Source: Canna indica (Eukaryota > Streptophyta > Magnoliopsida > Zingiberales > Cannaceae). From it: a stretch of 64,000 nt of DNA. Of the stretch, positions 11,045-24,800 are shown in pieces. The position numbers were made by a program, and so were the translations under genes. Location of the stretch: assembly GCA_034359265.1 (NCBI GenBank), contig CP136895.1:40814001-40878000 (forward strand), given 5' to 3'. How positions within the stretch are numbered: position 1 is the stretch's first letter; each line of letters opens with the position of its first letter. The notes below the pieces were generated by a model that made no database searches, was not told the origin of the DNA, and saw only the letters and a list, made by a program, of their open reading frames with translations.

Positions 11045-13095
11045 ATGCTAAATCAAAATATTTTTAATAAAAGTTCGGTGTGCGATGAAGGGCGAAAACC
11101 TTTTCACCCTCTAGGGCGAAAACTCTCGCCGCCACTCGACGTCCGCCACCGAACCCTCCCGACGATCCCATGGTGCTCCTCTCTCGCTCTTCTCTCCCTC
11201 CCGACTCGATTGTGTCGGTCTCCGTCCTTCCCTATTCTTCGTCTGTGGTGAAAGGAGCCTCCGATGGATACCCTAATTCCACATCGTCTCTGATGGTTAC
11301 TTTTGGTATACTCTCTTCAACCTTTGCTTCTGTTGTTCCATCTAAGATCGATTTGGCTTCGGATTTCTCATATTTTTCTAGTAAAACTCGAAACCCTAGT
11401 TTGGATGTTTCGCCTATGGATGTTTTCGGATTGGATTATTCAATTTCTGTGGTAAATATTCCTTCGATTTCTCGTATGGTTTCAAAAATTTTGGCTTTTT
11501 CCGAGAATAATGTGATCCCTAAATTCAATTCTTCTTCGAAAAATGTTTCTCCTAATTCTGGTTTGATACCAATGACTGCGAATGCTAGGGGTTTTAAAGT
11601 TCTTCTGAAAAACCTTCTACTCCTATTCAAGGTAATGGAAATGGGATCAACCCTTCTAGTAAGCCTAGTTTCCCCTCTAATAGTAGTAAAGGGACTCTGA
11701 AGTCCTCTGTGCAAGACAAAAAATTTATTTTTTCTAAAACTTCTACTCATTTGCATTTGGTTGTTAACACTAAGTCTAACCCTAATATGCATGGTAGTTT
11801 CTCTGTCGAAAGTAATGCTTTTTATGTTAACCCTATTAAAGCCCCTGTTACGACTACTAGGGACCTCAATTCTATAACAAGATCAATCCCTGGTTCTTTA
11901 CAATCCCTGGTTCTTTACAATCGCCTTGTTCCTGGTCTCAAGTACTAACCGGTAAATCCCCTCTTAAACCTTGTTGTGTAGAATATGCTAATCTTAAAAC
12001 GATAGAATCTAATGTTACTAGCAAAGTGCAATTTACTACTGAACAAGTGCATCCTTGGAGGCAACCCTAGAATCCAGCCTAATTGGTAAATTCCTAAGTA
12101 AACCTCCTTCTTTATTTGTTGTTCAGAGATGGGCCCAAAAATTATGGGGTAAATTTGATTTTACATCTATTGTTGATTTAGAAGATGATTTCTTTGTTTT
12201 TAAATTTTTCCTCTTTTGAAAGTGCTAATTCTGATATAAATGATGGTCCTTGGTCGCTTGGAGGTGATGTCAAAAGATTAATACACTGGAAACCTCTTTT
12301 GCCCTTGGAAAGAGGAATTTGATCATGCTTTAATTCATGGTCTTCATCTTGAATTTTGGAACCATGAATTTGTTTATTTAATTACAAATAGCATTGGAAC
12401 TGTTTTAAAATTTGATGAAAGATATTTTTCTCTTGAAAGGGGTAGATATGTATGTCTATGTGTTGATATTGACTTATCTATTTCTTTGCATCGAGGTATT
12501 AAAATTGAAGTAGGTGATAAATTTATGTTTCAACCTATTTCATATGAAAATCTTCCCTATGTCTGCAATGTGGCCTTGTTGGTCACTAAGAATCTAACTA
12601 TCCTAAAAAAGCTTCTAACAACTCTATTAAGAGTTTTAGTTCTTCTCCTCCTTGCTCTAAGGATAATTCTACCAACCATAGTAATTCTAACTCTAATTCC
12701 AATCCTCCTTTATCCAATCTTTCCCCTAAGCCTCAGGCTTACCCTCTTGATGACCCAGGTCTGACCTTGGAACCACATTGTGGTCCCTGGATTCAAGTTC
12801 AGTGAAGACAACCTCGTTGACACACTGCTGGGCAAACTAGTTGCTCTCCTTTGAATCCACCTTCTCATGATAAGAGACCTAGAATGCTAGCAAAATCTGA
12901 TTCCTCGAACCAAATGGAAGAAGCTAAGGCTCTTGTGGAAATCAAAAGGGGGCCCTCTAAGGCTCAGCCTAATTCTGAGGCTCCTAGCAAAAAGACTATA
13001 ATAGTAAGATCCACTTCTTACCCTGACTTTAGTCACACTGTTGAGGTATTAGATGAGTCTGACCATGATGATTCCTTATCTATTCAGGAAGACTC
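11045..13095 (+). pseudogene. LINE ORF1 (left part, interrupted)
   Basis: The sequence reads as a plant L1-type LINE ORF1 in several frames. A serine/proline-rich N terminus starts near 11170. A DUF4283-like stretch around 12240-12560 contains GPWSLGGD, FDHALIHGLHLEFW and LSLERGRYVCLCVDID-like segments. A zinc-knuckle remnant lies near 12560 (Y-V-C-N, then a frameshift, then Q-C-G-L-V-G-H). Several frameshifts and stops break it. Translation runs into the left end of the LTR element at 13096 and resumes after it at 20831, so the LINE was the insertion target. The leader 10810-11045 shows nothing else recognisable. Confidence 0.65.
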
Positions 13096-14763
13096 TGTTG
13101 GGTGAAATGGCTACACTAGAGGGGGGTAAATAGTGTGTTTACTAATCTTTTTGCCTAAATTCAGTTTTAATCTTCTTTGGTTACTTAGTCAAATTTCAAG
13201 TTGAGTGGCAAGCGAAAACAATAAGTAAGCCAATTAAGCAAAACACAAAATAGTCAATGTTAACACAAATGTTTATAGTGGTTCGGCCCCAATGCCTACT
13301 CCACTACCTAAGCATCACGCTTAGGATTTCCAAACTAGTTTAACTAGATTAATTAGTTTCCTTACAATGAGGACTTTTCACCGAAAAGTCTCCGCTCTCA
13401 AACCGAAGGCACTTCCACACCCGAAAGTATCCTGCCTTCCTACCGAGAGCACTCTCCCACCTCAATCCTAAGGACAACTCAACTAATCCTAACAAACTAC
13501 ATTTACACAAGTGGCTTTACACCTTCTACACCAAGGATACTACTCAATCACAAGACCTAACACTAGGTCTTCTTACAAGCTCAAATACAAGGAAATAAAC
13601 AATAAAATACAATAATAAATGGAGCAATAAATCAAATAATAAATTACTTAGCTCCACGACAAGATTCCTAGCTTCCTCTTGATGCCTTTGATGATGAAGT
13701 AATGAAGTAAAGGCTTAATCAAGGAGATGAAAGGTTCAAGCTAGGGTTTTCACAAGATTAACTCAATGAAGGCTTAGAATTGATCAAAGGATGGCTCAAG
13801 GAGGTTAGGAGTGATCAAAAGTATATGGGAAGGCTCTCATGGCTTCCTATTTATAAGCCATGAAGAGAAGAAAGGAAATAGGCGGCTCAACGGGCGAAAA
13901 ACTAGTCATTTCCGCCGTCCAGTTGATGGTCGATCAATCGTCGATCTACCGATCGATCGACCGAAAGCAAACTGCCGTTTCTAGCACACTTCGGTCGATC
14001 GAATTGGCTACTGCCAGTTTTTGGCACCATTCGGTCGACCGACCGATCGACCGAAACTGGGTAGACTACACTGCTTGGTTTGGCTGAAGTTTTTACTTGT
14101 TTGCTCGTTTCTGGTTCCGTCTTTGCTAAGTCTACTTATATAACATTTCTTAGCTTTAAGTTAATAATTTTAAAAAATAAATGTTATATAAGGATTACCC
14201 CATTTGGATTCAATAAAAATATCTAAAAAATCAAAATCCTTAAGAATCAAAATCTAGTTTTTGGGGTCTAGTACAAATTTTTGGAAAATAGAAATTTTCT
14301 AATCTCCCGGGTCAAATATGGGTATGCTAAAGGTTTCTAAAAATTCCTTTAAAATACATCGTTATCTAATTTCTACCCAAGGAATAATTACCGCTATTTT
14401 TTATGTCAAGAAAATGTCTAGGTCATATAGCCCTCCAAGGAGCTCCCTAGGATTAGTGAATTTCATGGCGGTTTTCGAGTTTTCATGTTTTGGGGTTCGG
14501 ATTTGGTTCTTTGGTTCTTTGCATCATAAAAGAGGATTACAAACATGCTAGACACCCTAAACCTAAACTCTAACTTCTTGAAGAATCTCAAGCGACGACG
14601 AGCGTCCTTGCCGATTTCTCCGATTTTTTTTATTTTTCCGATCGGGGACGTCGTGCGCTAACCGATATGGAACCTGAAAATAACTCTCCATGAAATCATT
14701 AATTCCATGTTTGTTATCATCAAAACCGAGATTAAGACCAAGGTAGAAAATCTTAGGCCAACA
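13096..14763 (-). repeat. 3' LTR of the gag-only element
   Basis: A 1668-bp direct repeat of 19225-20830. In minus orientation it is the downstream LTR. A TATA box (TATAAATA on the minus strand, 13848-13855) lies in it, followed by a conserved leader. It contains clusters of cgatcgatcgaccg. The short frames inside (13860-14087, 14318-14551, 14563-14967) are LTR sequence, not genes. Confidence 0.9.
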
Positions 14764-17650
14764 ATCTCTCCCTTTTTGATGATGACAAACATCCTTAAGA
14801 AAATATCTATAATTAAGCATAGAGGATATCAAACATGGGATTTTTCCCCCTATCAACATGCATATCTATATAATAGAACTCCCCCTATCTATATGCATGG
14901 TTTTCCTATATTTTCTTCCCCTTTTGACATCACTCAAAAAGGGCAAGAAAAGTCAATCAAAAGTTAAAGTTGAAACTCTGAAATTTTTTTCAAAAGCGCG
15001 AAAGTCTCAACTAAAGGAATGAAAGCCAAACATCGAATAAGAGACTAAGTCATACATGATATCGTGAAATGATAAATGAAATCCAAAACCAAGAATCATG
15101 TAGTAACTTAAGTATCGATATTTTCAAGTATCGGTCAAATAGGCAAAAATCATTTTAGAAATTATTTTTCTCATCAAATGAGTAGAATGATACCATAAGT
15201 GAATTTAAAATATCATACTTCAAGTCTCATTTGAAAATCTAATGAAAATTTAAAGTATCAAAAAAATGAGCAAATTGAGAAGAGTGATACTTTAGTGGCA
15301 TTTTCGTAAATAAATGGATTTTTTCAAACTATTTCCAGATTTCATTCAAACTTTCCAGATACCAAGATATGGTCATCTAAAGTATGTGTATCAAGTTTGA
15401 AGTAAAAACAATATCGTTTGATCAAAATATGAACTTAGCATGTTTTCATTTAATGTAGGCTTGAAAACATGAAAATGCTAAATATCAAATTTTGTTATCT
15501 ACTCATGTTTTCTCTAATTCAGGCACTTGAACATCTAACATGAGTGAATATAAGTATACGAGTCAAGTTTGGGCTGAAAATGAGGTTTCTAAGTCACTTT
15601 GTTGACTTAGGTTAAAGTATACTTCAAGTTTACAAAAATCAAACTTTTAAATCCATATAAAATCATATTCTTGATGAAAATTTTTGAAACTTTAACTGGA
15701 CAAACTAGATTTTTCAAGGAATCTACATGTTCAAGAATCAGTCAAAAATCAGTTTCATATAAATTCATAAAATTCCTGAAATTCCAAGGGCATTTTTGTA
15801 AATTTCAAGTACTTTTCAAAAGTTGTCAATTTTGCTTCAAACTTTTCAGACATCGTTGAATGATTATTTAAGATGTGTGTGTCAAGTTTGAGCTCAAAAT
15901 GAATTGTCTAAGTTCATTTTACATCCTATATTAATTTTAATGAAAAAATAGATATTTCTAGCTATCATTCAAGATATCAAAATCATTCATAGAAATGATT
16001 TTACTCAAGCAATGGTGTGAATGACATTAGAAATGAAATCAAAATGATATACGCAAACTTTCATTTGAAGTTTCTGACGAAAAATCAAAGTATCGAAAAA
16101 ATTGATATTTCAAGAAGGATGATACTTTGCATTTTTGAAATCCAACTTCAAATTTCCACTATAAATCAGATTCTTGATTAAACTTTTTGAAATTTTTACT
16201 AAAGAAACTAAATTTTTCAATGAATGTGTAGTTTCAAGAATCAGTTAAAAAGAATTTTTCTATATTTTTCTAGAAATAACTGAAAATCCTAAAATTTCAA
16301 TATCATTTTCATAATTTTCAGTCATTTTTCAAAACATGCTCAGTTTTCATTCAAACTTTATGACACCATAAAATGATCATGTAAATAGTGTTTGTCAAGT
16401 TTGAAATGAAAATTATGTCCTTAAGTCAAGATATCAACCTAGCATGATTTCATTCAAAACTAAACTAGTTATCATGAAACTTGCTAAGTGTCAATCTTAT
16501 CATTTACTCATAGTTTTTCAAACTTAAACCTATGGATACCTAACATGAGTAAATCTAAACATATTCCTCTAATATGAATTGAAAATGAGACCTCTTAGTC
16601 AATTTGTTGACTTGGGTCAACTTGGTTCAAAAGAGGTTATCATGAAGTGACATCTATGTCATTTTATCCATATCCATATGAATTTTTCATTCTAAGTACA
16701 TGGAAACATGTCATGTATATTCCTAAATATGTTTATGAAGTTTGGACTTAAAATAAAATGTCCAAGTCAATAAATTGACTTGGGTCAAACTTTTCAAGCT
16801 TAAGTCCCCTAATGTGATCTAGTTATCACATTTTTCATCTACACATGAATTTTCAAGTTTAAACACCTAGAATCATATCATGTGTGTATCTAAACATGTT
16901 CATTGGGTGTTTACTCAAAATGAGGTGTCTAATAAGAAATTTCAAATTAGTCCAATTTCATTCAATATCAATATTATGAAATTGCCTAGTTATCATGAAA
17001 TTGCCTAGTTATCATGATTTTTCCTACTCATGAAAATTCAAATATTTATCATGCAAAATCAATCATGATATATAGAGACATCATTAAAGCATGAATATTC
17101 AAGTATTATATTAAGATTTTTGCAAAAACGAACTCATACCTCATTCTTGGAAATTTTGCCAAACTTGTCTTTTTCATTTCAATTTCTAAAGCCTTCCATT
17201 TTATCATAACTTGCAAGCAATATTCATTAGTATGATAATGAGAATATAATTACTAGCAAGTTATCAAACTAATGAGCAAAGAGAGGGATCAATTATCGAT
17301 ATCAAAATCTACTTTGCTAAATAGTTTCACATTCGTTTCAAAATATATTATTATGAATCCAAAACGAATCAAGAGATCTCAAAATATGAAATATTTGAAA
17401 ATTTAGATCTCCAACCCCTCCTATTGGTTGAAAACCGAAAGGCCACAATGAGCCTACGATTTAGAACCACAAGGTCGCTTAAGCCCGTTATAGGCCACAT
17501 AGGTCTCCGAAGAGACCGGGAAATAAAAAAAACAAAAAATATTTCTCAAGTCATATCATGAGCCGGCAAAACCAACTCAAATTTGACTAGTATCATAACT
17601 CCAACTTTAAGATGACAAGTAATATACAGGAGGTGATACTACACATACCT
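14764..17650. other. AT-rich non-coding interior of the gag-only element
   Basis: About 2.9 kb without any supported gene. Degenerate repeated phrases recur, such as tcaagtttgagctgaaaatgag and aagtcaatttgttgacttgg (around 15545, 15890, 16400, 16570, 16740 and 16910). This suggests a tandemly amplified filler where the parent element would carry pol. Confidence 0.7.
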
Positions 17651-17753
17651 AGATATCAATTTTCATACCTATGGCATCATGATAGCTTGACGTTGCAACC
17701 CAAGATGGATTCTTCATTGAAGTCCATGGTCAACTTCAATTCTTCAATTTCCT

Positions 17754-19156
17754 TTAGCCTTGTGTGGTTTCTCCCCCTACAAAAGAGCATGAGACCTTTG
17801 GTACCCAAATGGCTTTGGGTCCTTGGGGGTTAGAGGGCTTAGCTACCCAAAGTGTTTTAACTCCACTTGGGTTCATCTTAAATATGCAGTCATATATAGC
17901 ATGCCCAAAAGTACCACAACAAAAGCAATGTCCATTAAACTTTTTTTCCTTTTTGCTATGGACATGAGATTTAGCATTAGAATGCTTGACATGTGAACTA
18001 CGATGAGCATGAGCATTCTTAAAGGAAACAGTTTTCTTTTGAACATGAGGTTTAGTGTTAGAATGCTTGACATGAGAGGCATGATGTGCATAAGCATTCT
18101 TGAAAGAAACATTTGTATTTCTAAAATCCTTAGAGGATGAAATACTAGATAGATTATTAACTTTCTTACTTAGAAAAACAACCTCATTTTTTAAGTCGTT
18201 CATGGATTTATGAATAGCATGCAATTGAGTTTTCAACATGCTATTTTCATTCTTTAAGATGTCATTTTTTGTTTTCAAATCCTTAGTGTCAACACTTAAG
18301 GTATCATGGCATGGATTGGAGACACAAATTTTTAGCTTCTCATTTTCTAATTTTACATCATGTATTGAGAGCTAAGACTTAAGTTTTCTTTCTTCAATTT
18401 TTTGTTTTCTTTATCTTTTCTAACAAGCAAGGCATACATACTTTTATATTCATCCATTAATTCATCATAAAGAAAATCATAAGAACTAGATGAATTAATA
18501 CTACCATTTTTGTTATCATGACTAGAGGAAGAAGAGTGTACCTCATCATTAGCATCCATGAGGAAATCTTTTGAAGTGACTTCATAGTCATGACAAGAGG
18601 ATGCTTCATTTGAATAAAATGATGATGTGGAAGCGTTTGACCTCTTCTTTACCTTGTTCTTCATAGAAGGGCAATTTTTCTTCACATGCCATTTTTCTTT
18701 GCACACATGGCAAATCACCTTCCTTTTCCAATTTTTAGTGCTCCTATGGTTAGAGACACTTTGGGCTTCAAAAACCATGTTAGTATTGGAAGGATGACCA
18801 TTGTCATCACTACCGTCATTAAAAGTTTCTAACTCCTCGATTTTAGCATAATCATATAAGATATTTAAGCAAGCTCAAATATCGAATGCGGAAGTACAAT
18901 GCATGATCTTTTCAAATATATTATTTTCCAAAGAACAATATATGCAATTTGTTGCCTTAGCATTTAATTCAAACATATTAATTTGTTCTTGGGTCCATGC
19001 ATCCATATTTTCCTTAGGTTCAATATATTTTGTCTTTACCATGTCAAATACACCTAAACTGTGAGTCTTTAGGAAAGTATACATTCTACTCTTCCAAAGA
19101 CCAAAGTTAGACTCATCGAACCTAGGAGGTGAAGACGCTACCAACTCTAGTGCCAT
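17754..19156 (-). pseudogene. Ty1/copia-type gag, damaged
   Basis: The gag starts at 19156 with an N-terminal segment containing PPRFDESNFGLWKSRMYTFL, typical of plant copia gag proteins. The middle of gag is missing (a stop near 18875, then a jump). Two zinc knuckles of the CX2CX4HX4C type follow: C-H-V-C-K-E-K-W-H-V-K-K-N-C near 18700 and C-F-C-C-G-T-F-G-H-A-I-Y-D-C near 17920. Between them lie serine-rich and coiled-coil-like stretches. Frames at 18875-19156, 18353-18778 and 17754-18278 belong together but are separated by stops. No protease or polymerase follows. Confidence 0.75.
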
Positions 19157-19210
19157 TTTTGGATCGAGACTAGATGTAGACGATATGGTGAAATCTCAAG
19201 CTACGGACCC

Positions 19211-19222
19211 GCTCTGATACCA
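19211..19222 (-). other. Primer binding site (tRNA-Met)
   Basis: The minus strand reads TGGTATCAGAGC, complementary to the 3' end of initiator tRNA-Met and standard for plant LTR elements. It lies two bases inside the right LTR, which fixes the element's orientation. Confidence 0.9.
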
Positions 19223-19224
19223 AT

Positions 19225-20830
19225 TGTTGGGTGAAATGACCACACTAGAAAGGGGGGGTGAATAGTGTGTTTACTAATCTTTTTGCCAAAATCCGATTTT
19301 AATCTTTTCTTTGGTTACTTAGGCAAATTTCAAGTTGAGTAGCAAGCAGAAGCAATAAGTAAGCCAATTAAGCAAACACAAAAGAGTCAATGCTAACACA
19401 AATGTTTATAGTGGTTAAGCCCCAATGTCTACTCCACTACCTAAGCACCACGCTTAAGATTTCCAAACTAGTTTAACTAGATTAATTAGTTTTCTTGCAA
19501 TGAGGTCTTTTCACCGAAAAGTCTCCGCTCTCAAACCGAAGGCACATCCACACCCGAAAGTATCCTGCCTTCCTACCGAGAGCACTCTCCCACCTCAATC
19601 CTAAGGACAACTCAACTAATCGTAGCAAACTACATTTACACAAGTGGCTTTACACCTTCTACACCAAGGATACCACTCAATCACAAGACCTAACACTAGG
19701 TCTTCTTACAAGCTCAAATACAAGGAAATAAATAACAAAATACAATAATAAATGGAGCAATAAATTAAATAATAAATTACTTAGCTCCGCAACAAGATTC
19801 CTAGCTTCCTCTTAATGCCTTTGATGATGAAGCAATGAAGTAAAGGCTTAATCAAGGAGATGAAAGGTTCAAGCTAGGGTTTTCACAAGATTAACTCAAT
19901 GAAGGCTTAGAATTGATCAAAGGACGGGAAGGCCATCATGGCTTCCTATTTATAAGCCATTAAGAGAAGGAAGAAAACAGGCAGCTCAACAGGCGAAAAA
20001 CTAGTTGTTTCCGTCGTCCGGTCGATGGCCGATCGATCGACTGAAAGCAAACTGTCGCTTTCTGGGATCGGTCGACCAAATTGGCTACTGCCAGTTTTTG
20101 GCACCATTCGTTCGACCGAAATTGGGCACACTACACTGCTTAGTTTGGCTGAAGTTTTTGCTTGTTTGCTCGTTTCTGGTTCCGTCTTCGCTAAGTCTAC
20201 TTATATAACATTTCTTAACTTTAAGTTAATAATTTTAAAACATAAATGTTATATAAGGATTACCCCCATTTGGATTCAATAAAAATATCTAAAAAATCAA
20301 AATCCTTAAGAATCAAAATCTTGTTTTTGGGGTCTAGTACAAATTTCCAGAAAATAGAAATTATCTAATCTCCCGGGTCAAATATGTGTATGATAAAGGT
20401 TTCTAAAAATTCCTTTAAAATATCTCGTTATCTAGTTTCTATCCAAGGAACAATTACCGCCATTTTTTTTGTCAAGAAAATGTCTAGGTCATATAGCCCT
20501 CCAAGGAGCTCCCTGGGCTTAGTGAATTTCAGTGTGGTTTCCGGGTTTTCAGGTTTTGGGGTTCGGGTTTGGTTTTTTGGTTCTTTGCATCATAAAAGAG
20601 GATTACAACACATGCTAGACACCCTAAACCTAAACTCTAACTTCCTGAAGAATCCCGAGCGACAACGAGCGTCCTTGCCGATTTCTCTAATTTCTTCGAT
20701 TTTTCTGATCGGGGATGTCGTGCGTTAACCGATATGGAACCTAAAAATAACTCTCCATGAAATCATTAGTTCCATGTTTTTTATCATCAAAACTGAGATT
20801 AAGACTGAGGTAGAAAACCTTAGGCCAACA
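19225..20830 (-). repeat. 5' LTR of the gag-only element
   Basis: A 1606-bp LTR upstream of gag on the minus strand. The TATA box TATAAATA (minus strand) is at 19947-19954, matching the one in the left copy. It is slightly shorter than the left LTR through small deletions, for example around 19920. Sequence divergence between the two LTRs is visible but modest. Confidence 0.9.
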
Positions 20831-21168
20831 GACTCCTCATCTCAACACAGTGAAATGGAACTCTCTCTCAAAAGCCTTTATTTGGCCCACCAACAACTTA
20901 TTAACCCAAGCCTAAACACCAATTGAAACTCTCCTGATCTTATCTCTAAACCTCCTCCTCCTAGGTCTTTCAACCAAATGGTTGAGGATGTTTCTAGTGT
21001 GATTCTTTCTTCTAAGAAGTAATTGCCCCTGAAAGTATCTAATAGGGGAAAAATGAAGAAAAAATCAAAAGCTACTAAGAACAACCATATCAGTTCTTTG
21101 CTTTCTCTAGAAGCTCTATCTAAGTCTAAGAAGTATCGACCCAATAGCCTCTAAGACTCTCTAGAAGA
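20831..21168 (+). pseudogene. LINE ORF1 continuation
   Basis: The sequence after the target duplication continues the interrupted LINE frame, with SEMELSLKSLYLAHQQL followed by a lysine/serine-rich stretch around 21050-21140 and several stops. It ends where TNP2 transposase sequence starts at about 21169. The long minus-strand frame at 20878-21144 is a shadow. Confidence 0.55.
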
Positions 21169-21170
21169 TT

Positions 21171-21668
21171 TTTGATACCGAAAAAGGAGCTAGAGTACAT
21201 CCTCGCCATGGACTTGTTGAAATCAATCACAAGTTGAGACTTTATCATGACGCTCCTTTTGTGTTGGCAGAGCAAGCTCAACAAGTTTATTACACTAGTT
21301 ATCCCTCAAAGAAAAAAGGAAGAAGTGATTGGTGGTCTGTATGCAAAATTAAAGCAAGAAATAGATTTGATGTTTTAGAGGTTGAAGAAACAGACAATAA
21401 TATCCCTCCACAGATCGATGATTTTTTTCAAGAGGATGAGGTTGAAACAATACAACCTATAATGCCTACAACTGAGTTGGATTTGTTAAATGTATTAGTT
21501 GATAACGATGGTGTAGTTGATGAAGTAGATCAACATGAAGAATTTTTCTTAAGAACTCGAAGACAAGCCATTGAGGAGGATGAAGAAGAAGCGGACACTA
21601 TAGACATGGAAGATAGTGAAGATGATGAAGTTGACGAGTATTTGTCAAATGAGGAGAATGATGATTGA
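21171..21668 (+). pseudogene. TNP2 transposase, C-terminal part
   Basis: The reading starts FDTEKGARVHPRHGLVEINH, then APFVLAEQAQQVYYTSYPS and SDWWSV. This is the DUF4216 region at the C terminus of CACTA TNP2 transposases. An acidic tail of about 50 residues rich in D/E follows. The N-terminal and catalytic parts are absent because the element is truncated at about 21169. The equivalent region at 40442-40900 of the other CACTA element aligns well (VHPKYKQLVKVN, QAEQVYYMQYPS). Confidence 0.8.
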
Positions 21669-21819
21669 AACTTTTTTTGTATAAGTTTACTTTTGATGAT
21701 CACTTATAAAATCATTGTGAACATGATGACAAACTCTCATTTGTTTGTAATTGATTTTTTTTTTTTTTAATTCATGTGTCTTGAATTATTAACTATTTTT
21801 AATGCACTTTTAGTAAATA

Positions 21820-24800
21820 ATGGTGTCACGAGGGCGAGGACGAGGTCGAGGGTGTCCTCCTTTGATTGAAATACCTTTTGCGACCTCATCATCATCTGAA
21901 GCTATAGTTGGAGCCACGACCTCTACACCTTGTACTCCTGTTGTACCTATTACTGTTCCACTAGAAACACCTTCTACTCCTACACCTTCGACGTCATCAG
22001 CACCAGCACCAGCACCAACACCAACACCAACACCCTCACCACCTTCAGTCCATTTGCATTTGATGCCATCAGCTCCTCTTGTGCCATCTACATCTGTTGC
22101 TACACACAGTGATGATACTTCACGTCGAAGAGGACCAAATCAACCTTCACAATCGTCAGAGACACCAGATGATAGACGTCTATTAATTATTGATAAGAAA
22201 AGGTAGATCATTATATTTTGCATTATATTATTTCAGTTACTATTTGGGTAACTAGCTTATTCTGCAATATGTTTCATATATTTGGAAATAGAATATTTTA
22301 CCTCTACAAAATGTAATAGTGCATGTATTCTTTTAAATACAACATTTTTTCATATATGCCAAATAATTAATCCTAACAAACCATGGTTACCCGTAGATGA
22401 TTTGGGTTGCTTAAACATATTAAATCATTAAATACCTAATACTTTTTTTCTAATACTATATATTATTTATTTATGATGGAGATGAAACTCTTAAGGCTAA
22501 TTAGCAAGACATTGATCAAGCATGATTAGCAAGATCAGCCAAAATTACCTACCTAGCTTACCTACCTAGCTTATATGCACCACATCCTACCTTATGTATG
22601 CACCTACTTCTACAATAAATAGAGATCTCCACCCCCATTTCTTCAAGCAACTTAGGACTACTTCAACAATTCTGGCATTCGTGCTTGAGAACAAGTATTT
22701 TTTCAAGGGTAGGGGACTTAATATGGACCTAACATGCCACATCATCCATATCATTATCATCAAGGGATTTATGTTCTTAATTAGTTTTATAATGGGTTGT
22801 TAGTGGGCTGTTTAGATTGTTAGTTGAGATCATGAGTTCTAATGGTTTGTTCATTGTTATCTTCTAGAGTCATCTTAAGGGTGTTGCCTTTTGCTTTTAT
22901 CTTGTACATTTACAAAAAGAGAATGTAACGAATGATGGGGATCAAGAAATGAAATCAATTTTCTTTCCTCCATTCTCTCTACAAGGTGTTCAGCTCACTT
23001 CCCCCAATGAGTTCAAGGAGATGGTGCTCTCTCCTAACTTGAACCCTAGTTATTCATTCTCATTTCCATTTCCCTCTTTCTCCCTTTTATTCAATCTTTG
23101 CCTTGTAAGATGTCAGCTACACTTCTAAAGCCTCTGGGTGGTGGTGAAGAATCATTGCTCTCACTCTGAACATTTTCATTTATAGTGTGTTCAGACACAG
23201 TTTTCATTCGGCTCATCACTCAATAAGTTCTCTTCTTCAGCTTCTAAATCATGGACTTTCATTCGGTACATCTGTTGATGATATATGCTGAGGTATTCAA
23301 TGCTTCAGCCCACAAGTTCTTAGGTAAACTGCTCCCCCTCAGCAAGCATCTAGTCATTTCCACTGAAACCCTGTTCTTCCTCTCAGCTACCCCATTCTGT
23401 TGGGGTGTGTAGCTGGCTGTTAGCTGATGTTTAATTCCTGTCTCAGTGCAGAATTCATCAAAAGACTTTGAGGTGAATTCTCCACCTCTATCTGTTCTCA
23501 AGACTTTTATCCTTGAGTTAACTTCATTCTCAACTGCTGATATATTTGAACTTCTTGAACAGATTCAAAGTTTCGGATTTATCCTTCAAGAAATACACCC
23601 ACACCATCCTGCTCCAATCATCCACAAACACTGCAACATATTTACATCCAGAGTAAGAATCAATACTTAAAAAGTGCATATCAATAAGTGCATATCAATA
23701 CTTAAGAATCAATAAGTGCATATCAATACTTAAGAATCAATACCTTCAATCATATGTTTAGTGGTCATATCAATAAGTGATTGTTCATTGACATGTCCCA
23801 TGCGTTTATGCCATAGACTTAAATCAGTTTCAACTCAACTTTCAACCCTTAATGCAAAATTAAAACTACTTAACTTGATCAAGTTATTCATAGCCATACT
23901 CATAGTGCATACAATCTTTTCAGATTCCGAACTACAACAATATTACTTGAGTATACCTAAAGACTGCAATGCAAAATTTCAGACATTTTACATGGGTAAT
24001 TTATGTACATGATATTGAACTTGATTAACTTAGAAAGCTTAAGTGAAAACAGATTGGAGTAAACATTACGTTAGGAAGAATAACAGGCACCCAGCCCTTA
24101 AATGATTAATGATGCATATGTCCACAGGTATTAATGAACTCTAACACTTGTTAATCCAATTCAAGCCAATCCGAATAGGAAAGAAAGACCCCAAGAATGT
24201 ATTCCTGCCGAGTTCAAATAGTTGTTAATCCACTGTCTTTCTTACATATACAAAAGTGATAGATCATAAGGTTTACATGCTAATTGAAATAATCCAAGAA
24301 TTTCAAATAACCAAGGAACTATTTTTGACTACACCTACCCAACCACCAGACCTCTCCATCACCAACTCAAACTGATGTAATATACTAATATGTAGAGTTC
24401 CTCAGTGCTAGCAAGTTGAACTACTATTGAAAAAAGGATTCCATCTAAAGTTCTAAACCAAACAAAGGACAATATATATTATGCATAAAGTCAATTGCGA
24501 CTGAGAATAAGCTGCTAGAAATTGCACTCTATGGATTGTTGTTTCCTCTAAGTCTGTACAGGAAATGACTGTGGAGGGAGCCTCTCTATTTTTGACCGAC
24601 TCCTTGTAACCTAGTCCCTTTGGGCTTTTTCCGAGGTTTCCTTCTTCCTCTGTATATTCCCTTACTCCCCTACTTAGCTTGTATTTTTCAATTCTTTTGA
24701 TAATTATAAGCCTTACTTTCCTAAAAAATATATGGATTATTGTTTCATGTCTCTCTTTTACGAAAACATGCACCATGATGAAACCTTTGATATAACCATC

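Larger units (their letters stand above)
13096..20830 (-). mobile_element. Complete gag-only LTR retrotransposon
   Basis: This is a 7735-bp element with two LTRs (13096-14763 and 19225-20830), each beginning TGTTGG and ending CCAACA. Flanking 5-bp target duplications are gactc at 13091-13095 and gactc at 20831-20835. Orientation is minus: the primer binding site is next to the right LTR and a purine-rich tract (AAAAAGGGAGAGA on the minus strand) lies next to the left LTR. The interior holds only a gag remnant (17754-19156) and about 2.9 kb of AT-rich non-coding sequence, with no integrase or reverse transcriptase. It must have been mobilised by enzymes of another element. The insertion split a LINE ORF1. 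Confidence 0.9.

Noticed and set aside
21930..22112. Second reading frame rich in Thr/Asn
   Set aside because: Out-of-frame translation of the Pro/Thr-rich region of the second transposase's first exon.
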